In this document: piece after piece, positions 1 through 6,883 of the stretch
Position numbering within the stretch: the stretch's first letter is position 1
Layout: each line of letters starts with the position of its first letter
Source: Lysobacterales bacterium CG02_land_8_20_14_3_00_62_12
GTDB taxonomy: Bacteria > Pseudomonadota > Gammaproteobacteria > Xanthomonadales > Ahniellaceae
Assembly: GCA_002785585.1 (NCBI GenBank)
Contig: PEUI01000322.1
Coordinates: 1-7,857 of the forward strand
Direction of reading: 5' to 3'
Length of the DNA stretch: 7,857 bases
The notes under the pieces: generated by a model
What the model was told of the DNA's origin: nothing
The model's input: the letters and a program-made list of their open reading frames with translations, nothing else
The model's database searches: none
Translations under genes and position numbers: made by a program

Positions 1-7
1 GAACCAT

Positions 8-24
8 GGTGGGTTGCACCCACC
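8..24. repeat. Short perfect hairpin at left edge
   Basis: Seven-base arms GGTGGGT and ACCCACC flank a three-base TGC loop, followed by CCTAC. No U-tract follows, so it is not a convincing intrinsic terminator. The layout (G-rich arm, short loop, C-rich arm, then CTAC) recalls the units of the array downstream of egtD, which have GTTGGG/CCCAAC arms followed by CTATG. It is probably a short extragenic palindromic element upstream of the ergothioneine operon; that reading is inference. Confidence 0.5.
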
Positions 25-101
25 CTACAGAACCGCTGCGATGGAACGATCCGTCATCGTTGATTTTTCAAACCAAGTTTCGACAACAGACGAGCTGTGC
101 A

Positions 102-1436
102 GTGACCCATCGCCCTACCACCAAGGCCACGCCAAACTCGCCCACAGCCAGCCACCCCGACCGGCATGGCCCGGGCCTGTGGTTGGCATTGCGCGATGTC
201 CGCCAGACCACGCTGCAGCTGGTGCAGGGGCTCGCCCCGGAAGACACCGTGGTGCAAAGCATGGCCGATGTCAGTCCGAGCAAGTGGCACCTGGCGCACA
301 CCACCTGGTTCTTTGAGCAATTCGTTTTGGGTCGCGATCCAAGCTATCGCCCGCTGCACCCGAATTGGATGGTCTTGTTCAATTCCTACTATCAGAGCGC
401 CGGTCCGATGCACGCGCGAGCGGCGCGTGGATTGCTGTCGCGGCCTACCCTGGCCGAGATCATCGGCTATCGACAACAAGTCGATGAACGGCTGGCAGCG
501 CTATTGGCGCGTGGATCGGTAGACGCCGAACTCGCCGCCATTCTCACCCTCGGCCTGCACCACGAACAGCAGCATCAGGAATTGATCCTCACCGACATCA
601 AGCATGTGTTCTCGATCAATCCACTGCGACCCGCGCTATTGCCGCCAGTGCTGAGCCGCCGCCCACCGCAGGCGCCCATCGGCGCCAGGGTCAACCGGCC
701 GCAGCGCTGGCTCGATGGGTCGCCGGGCGTGGTGCAAATCGGTCATCAGGGCAGCGGCTTTGCCTTTGATTGCGAAACCCCCAGGCACGCTGTGTTACTG
801 CATCCGCACCGTGTTGCGGCGCGGCCGGTGAGCAACGTCGACTATCAGCAATTCATTGCCGATGGCGGCTACCGCGATCATCGCCTGTGGATGGCAGAGG
901 GTTGGGATCAGGTCCAGCGGCAGGCATGGCTTCACCCGCTGTACTGGTCGGATGACGGCCAATCCGAGTTCAGCCTGCGCGGCGACATCGACTTGCAGCC
1001 CGATGCACCGGTCTGCCACGTCAGTTTTTTTGAGGCCGACGCGTTTGCGCGCTGGGCCGGTGCGCGACTACCGCGCGAGGAAGAATGGGAGCACTTGGCC
1101 GAACCGCAAGCCGTGCAAGGCAACTTTCAGGAGCAGGGCCACTGGCATCCGCAACCGGCAACGCCGGACGCGAGCAGCGATTCCGGCGCCGCCGGCCAAT
1201 GGTTTGGCGATGTCTGGGAGTGGACTTCCAGCCCCTATGTCAACTATCCGGGATTTCGTCCGCTGCCGGGCGCACTCGGCGAATACAACGGCAAGTTCAT
1301 GTGCGGGCAATGGGTGTTGCGCGGGGGTTCCTGCGTGTCGCCGCAATCGCACCTGCGCGCCAGTTACCGCAACTTTTTCTATCCGGCTGATCGTTGGCAA
1401 TTTTCCGGCATTCGTCTGGCCGAGGACGCCGCATGA
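102..1436 (+). CDS. egtB: Ergothioneine biosynthesis protein EgtB (hercynine oxygenase / sulfoxide synthase)
   Basis: EgtB is a cytoplasmic mononuclear non-haem iron enzyme that uses O2 to form the C-S bond between hercynine and a thiol (cysteine or gamma-glutamylcysteine), the central step of ergothioneine synthesis. With the GTG start the protein has 444 residues, normal for the family. An N-terminal DinB-like four-helix domain carries WHLAHTTWFFE (about 62-72) and HHEQQHQE (about 153-160); by family comparison H66, H154 and H158 are the iron ligands. The C-terminal half is an FGE-sulfatase (SUMF1-like) domain with GDVWEW (369-374), RGGSC (407-411) and a closing SGIRLAED. Tandem tyrosines Y96-Y97 (FNSYYQ) resemble the active-site pair described in the Chloracidobacterium-type enzyme. 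The frame is open back to an ATG at 6, but residues before the GTG look non-homologous and overlap the left-edge hairpin, so I prefer 102; no strong ribosome site supports either start. The stop overlaps the egtD start. Confidence 0.93.
   Translation: MTHRPTTKATPNSPTASHPDRHGPGLWLALRDVRQTTLQLVQGLAPEDTVVQSMADVSPSKWHLAHTTWFFEQFVLGRDPSYRPLHPNWMVLFNSYYQSAGPMHARAARGLLSRPTLAEIIGYRQQVDERLAALLARGSVDAELAAILTLGLHHEQQHQELILTDIKHVFSINPLRPALLPPVLSRRPPQAPIGARVNRPQRWLDGSPGVVQIGHQGSGFAFDCETPRHAVLLHPHRVAARPVSNVDYQQFIADGGYRDHRLWMAEGWDQVQRQAWLHPLYWSDDGQSEFSLRGDIDLQPDAPVCHVSFFEADAFARWAGARLPREEEWEHLAEPQAVQGNFQEQGHWHPQPATPDASSDSGAAGQWFGDVWEWTSSPYVNYPGFRPLPGALGEYNGKFMCGQWVLRGGSCVSPQSHLRASYRNFFYPADRWQFSGIRLAEDAA
1422..1436 (+). 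promoter_or_regulatory. egtD ribosome binding site and ATGA overlap with egtB
   Basis: GAGGA at 1422-1426 lies six bases before the ATG at 1433, inside the last codons of egtB. The egtD ATG and the egtB TGA share ATGA. This fixes the egtD start over the longer open frame beginning at 1394 and implies translational coupling of the two enzymes. Confidence 0.75.
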
Positions 1437-2422
1437 GCGGTGCCAGCGGTCACCACCGCGTGCGCTTGACCGATTTGCATCCCTCTACCGACGCGATTGC
1501 CGACGAACTTCGGCAGGGACTACAGGCGGATCCCAAATGGCTGCCCTCAAAGTATTTTTACGACGCCATCGGTTCGGCGTTGTTTGAGCAAATCTGCGCC
1601 GCGCCCGAGTACTACCTGACGCGCAGCGAATGCTCGATCCTGCAGACCCAGGCCGCGGCCATCGGCGCCGCCATCGGTAGCGGCGTACTGGTGGTCGAAT
1701 ACGGCAGCGGTAGCGGCGTCAAAACCCAGCTTTTGTTGCAAGCGCTGCCAGCAGCGGTGGCCTATGCGCCGGTCGAGATTTCGCGCGCCGCCCTGCTCGC
1801 CAGCGTCGCCGAGTTGTCGGCGCTACTGCCGACACTGGAAATGCTGCCGGTCTGTGGCGATTTCACCCAGACCTTTGTGGTGCCGCAACCGCAACGCCCA
1901 GCGCAGCGCACGCTGATTTTCTTTCCGGGTTCCACCATCGGCAATTTTGCCCAGCCCGAAGCGATTGCCCTGCTGGCGCAGATGCGACGCGAAATGGGCG
2001 CCAACGGCGCCGCCTTGGTTGGCATTGATCTGCAAAAAGACCCGAAAGTGATCGAAGCCGCCTATAACGACGCCGCCGGTGTCACCGCGCGATTCACCTT
2101 GAATCTGCTGGCGAGGCTCAACCGCGAACTCGGCAGCAACTTCGATTTGCAGCGGTTTCGCCATCGCGCCGTCTACAACCGTCAGACCGAACGCATCGAA
2201 ACCGATCTCGTCAGTGTCATCGCGCAAACCGTGCTGGTCGATGGATGTGCGATTGCCTTTGCCGCCGACGAGGCGATCCGGGTCGAGATCAGTTGCAAGT
2301 ATTCTTTGCACGGCTTCGGTCAGATGGCAGCGCAAGCCGGGCTGGCCTTGCAACAGAGCTGGACCGACAGCGCACAAAACTTCGCGCTGGTGTTGCTCAA
2401 GCCGCTGGCCAGCTTGGCTTAG
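1433..2422 (+). CDS. egtD: L-histidine N-alpha-methyltransferase EgtD
   Basis: EgtD is a cytoplasmic SAM-dependent enzyme that methylates the alpha-amino group of histidine three times to give hercynine, the substrate of EgtB. The product has 329 residues, close to the roughly 320 of characterised EgtD. Visible family signatures are PEYYLTRSE (58-66), the SAM-binding loop VVEYGSGSGVKT (87-98), YAPVEISRAAL (111-121), LIFFPGSTIGNF (161-172), KDPKVIEAAYNDAAGVT (202-218), FRHRAVYN (242-249) and VEISCKYS (284-291). By alignment from memory to the mycobacterial enzyme, Y61, N171, Y211, E285 and S287 correspond to its histidine-binding residues, so the enzyme looks intact. The start is set by the ribosome site and the ATGA overlap with egtB. 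It is the last gene of the operon, with the tandem repeat array beginning 36 bases after its stop. Confidence 0.95.
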   Translation: MSGASGHHRVRLTDLHPSTDAIADELRQGLQADPKWLPSKYFYDAIGSALFEQICAAPEYYLTRSECSILQTQAAAIGAAIGSGVLVVEYGSGSGVKTQLLLQALPAAVAYAPVEISRAALLASVAELSALLPTLEMLPVCGDFTQTFVVPQPQRPAQRTLIFFPGSTIGNFAQPEAIALLAQMRREMGANGAALVGIDLQKDPKVIEAAYNDAAGVTARFTLNLLARLNRELGSNFDLQRFRHRAVYNRQTERIETDLVSVIAQTVLVDGCAIAFAADEAIRVEISCKYSLHGFGQMAAQAGLALQQSWTDSAQNFALVLLKPLASLA

Positions 2423-2458
2423 CGGATGGCGAGTCAGCGGGCTGCGGCTGATCGACCT

Positions 2459-2719
2459 GTTGGGCATCGCTGCGCTCACCCCAACCTATGCCGATCAATC
2501 TTGTTGGGCATCGCTGCGCTCACCCCAACCTATGCCGATCAATCTTGTTGGGCATCGCTGCGCTCACCCCAACCTATGCCCCTCGATCTGTTGGGCATCG
2601 CTGCGCTCACCCCAACTTATGCCCCTCGATCTGTTGGGCATCGCTGCGCTCACCCCAACCTATGCCGATCAATCTTGTTGGGCATCGCTACGCTCACCCC
2701 AACCTATGCCCCTCTGGCT
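2459..2719. repeat. Tandem array of six 43-44 bp palindrome-bearing units
   Basis: Units begin at 2459, 2503, 2547, 2590, 2633 and 2677. Each opens with GTTGGGCATCGCT, continues GCGCTCACCCCAAC and then CTATG, giving six-base arms GTTGGG/CCCAAC around a 15-base loop, followed by a short linker. Two linker types occur: type A (CCGATCAATCTT, 44-bp period) in units 1, 2 and 5, and type B (CCCCTCGATCT, 43-bp period) in units 3 and 4. Unit 6 ends in a diverged B-like linker that fades into unique sequence by about 2719. Differences in the core are few: a T for C near 2617 in unit 4 and an A for G near 2690 in unit 6. The bases just before unit 1 (GCTGATCGACCT) resemble a linker. The array occupies almost the whole convergent gap between egtD and the DUF427 gene. 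It resembles REP-like extragenic palindromes expanded in tandem; a role as a bidirectional transcript end or mRNA-stabilising structure is inference. Confidence 0.92.
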
Positions 2720-2726
2720 TTCCGGA

Positions 2727-3008
2727 TCAAGCCACCACTTTCACGCCTTTCCAGAACGCTACCCGCCCTTTGATATGGGCGGCGGCTGGTTTCGGCTCCG
2801 GGTAGTACCAGGCAGCGTTGGCGTTTACCGCCTCACCGACGCGGATGTGGTAGTAGCTGGCGGTGCCTTTCCAGGGGCAGCCGGTGTGCTGATCGGAGGG
2901 CTCGAAGTGCGCCATCTGCAAGGCGCTGATCGGGAAATAGTGATTCCCCTCCACCACCACCGTATCGGCGCTCTCGGCCACCACCACATCGTTCCAGATC
3001 GCTTTCAT
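2727..3008 (-). CDS. DUF427 domain protein
   Basis: The 93-residue product is a full-length single-domain DUF427 protein (Pfam family formerly named NTP_transf_9). Family hallmarks are MKAIWND at the start, VVVEGNHYFP (17-26), CPWKGTASYY (44-53), AAWYYPEPKPAA (65-76) and GRVAFWKGV (81-89). The molecular function of the family is not established; it is small, soluble and probably cytoplasmic, with no signal peptide or membrane segment visible. The ATG at 3008 is supported by a good ribosome site. The gene is convergent with egtD, the repeat array lying between them, and divergent from the downstream helicase gene. It is probably a single-gene transcript, since no partner follows it on the same strand. 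The open + strand frame running across it is a shadow. Confidence 0.9.
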   Translation of the reverse strand: MKAIWNDVVVAESADTVVVEGNHYFPISALQMAHFEPSDQHTGCPWKGTASYYHIRVGEAVNANAAWYYPEPKPAAAHIKGRVAFWKGVKVVA

Positions 3009-3015
3009 CGGGTGA

Positions 3016-3019
3016 CTCC
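3016..3019 (-). promoter_or_regulatory. Ribosome binding site of the DUF427 gene
   Basis: Read on the - strand, GGAG lies seven bases upstream of the ATG at 3008. This is the only clear Shine-Dalgarno match near this start and supports it. Confidence 0.65.
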
Positions 3020-3198
3020 GGTTCCAAGGACGGTGAACAGACTAACCAAGGTGGTGGGGCTTATCCACTGCACTTTGGGTCCAGTTTCCGGTCAGCCGCA
3101 GCGCTACCAGCAGCCATTCAAGCCAGCGTTCGAGTGCTTTCGTGGTAAACAGTGCGCCCGCATCGGTGCCCAACCCAAAGCAGCAACGCCGGTTTCTT

Positions 3199-3210
3199 TG
3201 GCGTACGCCA
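3199..3210. repeat. Perfect 12-bp palindrome upstream of deaD
   Basis: TGGCGTACGCCA is identical to its reverse complement, with no loop, and lies 117 bases before the helicase ATG. The symmetry without a loop suits a dimeric DNA-binding protein better than an RNA hairpin. No regulator can be assigned from sequence. Confidence 0.5.
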
Positions 3211-3326
3211 GTTTGCTGGGTCAAGTTTCGCCTAAGCTAACCGGCAAAGAGCAGAACCTTGGAACCGTGCCAGCCAGCTGGCGCAGTCCAGCGCTGTTCG
3301 CCACCGACCCCATTCGAGAACTCCGC

Positions 3327-5327
3327 ATGTCCGAACTTCCGCAAGACCCGGCACCCAGCACCGGTTTCGCCGACTTGGCACTATCTGCGCCGGTGATGCA
3401 AGCCCTGGCCGATGTCGGTTATGAATCGCCTTCACCGATTCAAGCCGCCACCATTCCGCCGATGCTGGCTGGCAGTGATGTGGTCGGCACCGCGCAGACC
3501 GGCACCGGAAAAACCGCCGCCTTTGCACTACCGATTCTGTCCAACATCGATATCCACCAGGGCAGGCCGCAGGCGCTGGTGTTGGCCCCCACGCGCGAAC
3601 TGGCCATCCAGGTGGCGGAAGCGTTTCAAAAATATGGCGCGCACATTCGCGGCTTTCACGTGCTGCCGATTTACGGTGGCCAAAGTTACGGACCGCAGTT
3701 GCAGGCGCTGCGGCGCGGTGTGCATGTCGTGGTCGGAACCCCAGGACGGGTGATCGATCACCTCGAAAAAGGCACGCTGGATCTATCCGAGCTGAAGACC
3801 CTGGTGCTCGACGAAGGCGATGAAATGTTGCGCATGGGTTTTATCGACGACGTCGAGACCGTGCTCAAGAAAACGCCGTCAAGTCGCCAGGTGGCCTTGT
3901 TCTCGGCCACCATGCCGGCGCCGATCCGACGCATTGCCGGCACTTATCTGAGAGACCCGGTCGAGGTCACCATCAAGGGCAAAACCACCACCGCGATCAA
4001 TACCCGGCAACGCTATTGGCTGGTCAGCGGCGTGCAAAAACTCGATGCCCTGACGCGCATTCTGGAAGCCGAGCCATTCGACGGCATGATCATTTTTTCG
4101 CGCACCAAATTGAGCACCGACGAGCTCGCCGCCAAGCTGGAAGCGCGCGGCTTTTCTGCCGCCGCCATCAACGGCGACATTCCGCAGCCGCTGCGCGAAA
4201 AGACCATCCAGCGCCTGAAAGATGGCCACATCGATATTCTGGTTGCCACCGATGTCGCCGCGCGCGGGCTGGACGTCGATCGCATCAGCCACGTCGTCAA
4301 TTACGATATTCCTTACGACACCGAAGCCTACGTGCACCGTATCGGTCGGACCGGTCGCGCCGGTCGCAGCGGCGACGCCATTCTGTTCGTTTCGCCGCGC
4401 GAAAAAGGCATGCTGCGGGCGATCGAGCGCGCCACCCGGCAACCGATCACCGAGATGGCGTTGCCGACGATCGAAGACGTCAACAGTCATCGCATCAGCA
4501 AGTTCAAAGCGCAAATCACCGATGCCCTGAGCAAGCCGGATCTCGGCCTCTATCGCACCTTGATTGAACAGTACGAAGCCGAGAACGACGTGCCCGCCGT
4601 GGAAATCGCGGCAGCGCTGGCGCGTATCGCCAAGGGCGATTCGCCGCTGCTGCTGGATACGCCCAAACGCCCAGAGCGCGGCGAGTGGGATCGCCGCAGC
4701 GAAGCCCGCGGTGCGCACCCGGAGCGCTTCGAACGCAGCGACCAGCCGCACCCGCGCAGCCGTCCGGAACGCACACCGCGAAGCCCGGAGTTGGCGCATG
4801 CACCGACGTTTGCGGCTGCGCCGACCGCGCCCCGCGTGAGTCGCGAACGCTTCGATCCAGAAGCGTCCAGCACCAGCGATCATGCCCCGGCAGCGCCGCC
4901 ACCGCAGCCGGAATCGGCACGGACCAGCACCGGCCGTGCCCGCCCGATGGAAGAGGGCATGGAGCGCTTTCGCATCGAAGTGGGCAATATCCACAACGTG
5001 CAACCGGGCAATATCGTCGGCGCCATCGCCAATGAAGCCGAGCTCGACAGTCGTCACATTGGTCGCATCGAAATCTACGAAGATTTCAGCTTGGTCGATT
5101 TGCCCGAAGGCATGCCGGACGAACTGATGCAACATCTGCAGGGGGTGTGGGTGGCGGGTCAGCGGCTGCGGATTGCGCGCGCCAGTGCGACCGATATCGC
5201 CATGGAGCCACCGCGGCGCAAACCGGCCGAAGCCGCGACACCGGGCTTTCGGCCGAAGCCGGGATTCAAGTCCGGCTTCAAACCGGGCGGCGCCCCCGGC
5301 CACAAAACGCGCAAGCCGCACTTCTGA
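3327..5327 (+). CDS. deaD: DEAD-box ATP-dependent RNA helicase, DeaD/CsdA type, with DEGD motif II
   Basis: ATP-dependent RNA helicase that unwinds short RNA duplexes; family members act in ribosome assembly, mRNA turnover and cold adaptation. The 666-residue product shows, in order, the Q motif (F14, GYESPSPIQ 31-39), motif I AQTGTGKT (56-63), Ia PTREL (88-92), Ib TPGR (138-141), motif II DEGD (162-165), III SAT (193-195), IV IIFSRT (255-260), V ATDVAARGLDV (307-317) and VI HRIGRTGRAGR (337-347). An Arg/Pro/Glu-rich disordered linker (about 445-540) leads to a DbpA-like RNA-binding domain (about 545-620, from MERFRIEVGNIHNV to RLRIARA) and a basic Gly/Pro/Lys tail. This layout matches CsdA/DeaD rather than RhlB or RhlE. 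The frame is open upstream to 2214, but homology begins at MSELPQ and the earlier part reads through the repeat array and antisense to DUF427, so the ATG at 3327 is preferred. The Ala-to-Gly change in motif II is unusual. Confidence 0.93.
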   Translation: MSELPQDPAPSTGFADLALSAPVMQALADVGYESPSPIQAATIPPMLAGSDVVGTAQTGTGKTAAFALPILSNIDIHQGRPQALVLAPTRELAIQVAEAFQKYGAHIRGFHVLPIYGGQSYGPQLQALRRGVHVVVGTPGRVIDHLEKGTLDLSELKTLVLDEGDEMLRMGFIDDVETVLKKTPSSRQVALFSATMPAPIRRIAGTYLRDPVEVTIKGKTTTAINTRQRYWLVSGVQKLDALTRILEAEPFDGMIIFSRTKLSTDELAAKLEARGFSAAAINGDIPQPLREKTIQRLKDGHIDILVATDVAARGLDVDRISHVVNYDIPYDTEAYVHRIGRTGRAGRSGDAILFVSPREKGMLRAIERATRQPITEMALPTIEDVNSHRISKFKAQITDALSKPDLGLYRTLIEQYEAENDVPAVEIAAALARIAKGDSPLLLDTPKRPERGEWDRRSEARGAHPERFERSDQPHPRSRPERTPRSPELAHAPTFAAAPTAPRVSRERFDPEASSTSDHAPAAPPPQPESARTSTGRARPMEEGMERFRIEVGNIHNVQPGNIVGAIANEAELDSRHIGRIEIYEDFSLVDLPEGMPDELMQHLQGVWVAGQRLRIARASATDIAMEPPRRKPAEAATPGFRPKPGFKSGFKPGGAPGHKTRKPHF

Positions 5328-5401
5328 GAAATGACGCGGGTGCGGCAACGATTCACCGCCTCGCTTGGGTGCAGTGACCGGCCACCGCCGGCAACGAAAG
5401 A

Positions 5402-6853
5402 TCAGTCGCCGTCAATGCCCACGGCACGCAATGCCGCCAGGATCGGCACGCAGGTCACCGCTGCTGTGCCAGCCGCCGCGCCGCCTTCCGGCGGCATCGT
5501 GGTCAGTGCCGCGAGCTCGCCGAATTGATTGAACACCGGCGCGCCAGCGTTGGTGTGCTTGATCATCAGCGTCGTCGATAGCCGCGGGGGCTGATCGGTT
5601 TTGCCTTCCGCCGCAATCGCACCGGCAGTTACCGTATTGCTCGCGCCCGGACTCGCCGGGGCCGTCACGATCTGCAATCGGTCCCCGGATTTGAGCACGT
5701 CCGGTGCGATCCGCACCGCTGCGAAGTCGTTGCGCACAAACCGCAATAGCGCGACATCGATTTTTTCATCACGCTTGACCACCGCCGCCGGCAGTGAAAT
5801 TCGACCCAGCAATAAATTGACATGGGTCGCGCCAGCGACCAACTTTGCGCTGGTCAGCGCCCAGCCATTGAGATCGATCACCACCCCGCTACCAATCGCC
5901 GTCCCCGCCTGTACCCGCACCGTAGCGCGGCCAATGCTGGCGGCGCGCCCAGCGTAACTACCGCTGCCATCGCCCCAGGCAACATTGGCCTTGTCGGCCG
6001 CACCGAAAGCCGAAACCGCCGCTGCGGAGTGGCGCTGTTCTTGAACTTTCGCGCTGAATGCCGGGTCCGCCAGCAAATTGGTGACTGCCATGGTGATCGC
6101 CTGTCGCAGCGCCACCGCATTGTCGACTGACTTCCCCCAGCCATCGTCGGCGCCCTCGCTGCTACCGCGAAACAGCACGTGGCCATCGGCGTTCTGCAAG
6201 GCCCACAGCAGCCGCACATAGGCACGAGAGCCATCGCGGGTACCGGCGCCGTCGGTGACGCATTGATCTACTTTGGCGGCCACCACTTCTGCGCTCAGCA
6301 CCATGGCTGGCGTCGGAGCTGGATCCGCTTCGACCTGGACGACCCAGCCGCCATCGGCAAACGCCGCGGCGAACACGGCGCGATTGGTGTCCTTGGCGAA
6401 ATCAAACCAGTCCGCCGCCAGCACCAGTGGGCTAGCCTCATCGCACTGGGCTCCAGTAAAAAACTGACCGGCGATGAACTCCGTCACTGCTGCGGCCATC
6501 AGCGATTGCTTGACGACGCCCAAGCGCAGCGGCACACGCTTGGACCCAAGGTCCGGCAACGGCGTACCAGCGCGCCAATTGAAATTGGGCCCAGTGCTAT
6601 TCAGCCTGACCTGAGAAACCTGCTTCGGTGCCGTTTTATCCGTCGCTGGCGGCGGCTTGTCCGAAAAATGCGGGTGGCCCTGGGCGTCGGTCCACTTGTA
6701 CACCTGAGCACTGGCAGCCATCGGCAAACACACCAACAAGGCCATCAACCATGCCCGGAACGGGTAACCCAAGTCACTGCCCAATCGCGCAAAAGCGGGG
6801 CGCTTGAAACTTCGGGCAACCCTTCGAGCAACCAGCCGTAATGCGCTTTGCAT
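5402..6853 (-). CDS. Exported DUF4124 protein with catalytically dead trypsin/HtrA-like domain
   Basis: The 483-residue product has a basic N-terminal stretch, a hydrophobic core (about 34-46) and an ASA-Q junction (47-50), so it is probably exported by Sec to the periplasm. A DUF4124 module follows at once (VYKWTDAQGHPHFSDKPP, 51-68), as is usual for this gammaproteobacterial family. Residues about 105-270 match no domain I recognise. The C-terminal part (about 308-478) resembles a chymotrypsin/HtrA fold: GSGVVIDLNGWALTSAKLV (321-339), DVALLRF (366-372) and NAGAPVFNQFGELAAL (435-450). Aligned to HtrA-like TNNHVV and GNSGGP, the His is K337 and the Ser is A436, while Asp D366 remains, so proteolysis is unlikely and a binding or scaffold role is inferred. 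The first ATG gives an unusually long, Arg-rich n-region; a later start such as TTG near codon 24 is possible. The gene is convergent with deaD and divergent from the ArsR fusion gene. Confidence 0.78.
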   Translation of the reverse strand: MQSALRLVARRVARSFKRPAFARLGSDLGYPFRAWLMALLVCLPMAASAQVYKWTDAQGHPHFSDKPPPATDKTAPKQVSQVRLNSTGPNFNWRAGTPLPDLGSKRVPLRLGVVKQSLMAAAVTEFIAGQFFTGAQCDEASPLVLAADWFDFAKDTNRAVFAAAFADGGWVVQVEADPAPTPAMVLSAEVVAAKVDQCVTDGAGTRDGSRAYVRLLWALQNADGHVLFRGSSEGADDGWGKSVDNAVALRQAITMAVTNLLADPAFSAKVQEQRHSAAAVSAFGAADKANVAWGDGSGSYAGRAASIGRATVRVQAGTAIGSGVVIDLNGWALTSAKLVAGATHVNLLLGRISLPAAVVKRDEKIDVALLRFVRNDFAAVRIAPDVLKSGDRLQIVTAPASPGASNTVTAGAIAAEGKTDQPPRLSTTLMIKHTNAGAPVFNQFGELAALTTMPPEGGAAAGTAAVTCVPILAALRAVGIDGD

Positions 6854-6883
6854 GATTCATCCAGCAACTTAAGTCGAGCCGGG

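Larger units (their letters stand above)
3009..3326. other. 318-base non-coding gap between divergent DUF427 and deaD genes
   Basis: I see no credible gene here. The stretch must hold the divergent promoters of DUF427 and the helicase gene. No near-consensus sigma70 pair stands out; a weak -10-like TAAGCT at 3233-3238 would leave a leader of about 85 bases for the helicase. The one sharp feature is the 12-bp palindrome at 3199-3210. A weak ribosome site, GAGA at 3316-3319, precedes the helicase ATG by seven bases. A long leader is a known property of csdA/deaD transcripts in enterobacteria, so an RNA regulatory element is possible but not shown. Confidence 0.6.

Noticed and set aside
60..88. 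Possible promoter for egtB beginning with TTGATT at 60-65
   Set aside because: No acceptable -10 hexamer lies 16-18 bases downstream, and a start there would leave almost no leader before the GTG at 102. The real promoter may lie left of the window.
2459..2719. CRISPR array
   Set aside because: The segments between cores are not unique spacers; only two linker types recur and they are as conserved as the cores. No cas gene is present.
3042..3224. 60-codon - strand open frame in the DUF427-deaD gap
   Set aside because: No family resemblance and no clear ribosome site. It could be chance in GC-rich DNA.
2214..3326. Open frame extending the deaD coding region upstream by 371 codons
   Set aside because: It overlaps egtD in another frame, translates the tandem repeats and runs antisense to the well-supported DUF427 gene. 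Helicase homology begins at the ATG at 3327.
3879..5348. Long - strand open frame (489 codons) antisense to deaD
   Set aside because: It has no recognisable domain and a composition typical of the reverse of a GC-rich gene. The + strand carries all helicase motifs.
5328..5401. Bidirectional terminator between deaD and the DUF4124 gene
   Set aside because: Only short GC arms (CCGG/CCGG) can be paired and no T-run follows on either strand, so an intrinsic terminator is not supported.
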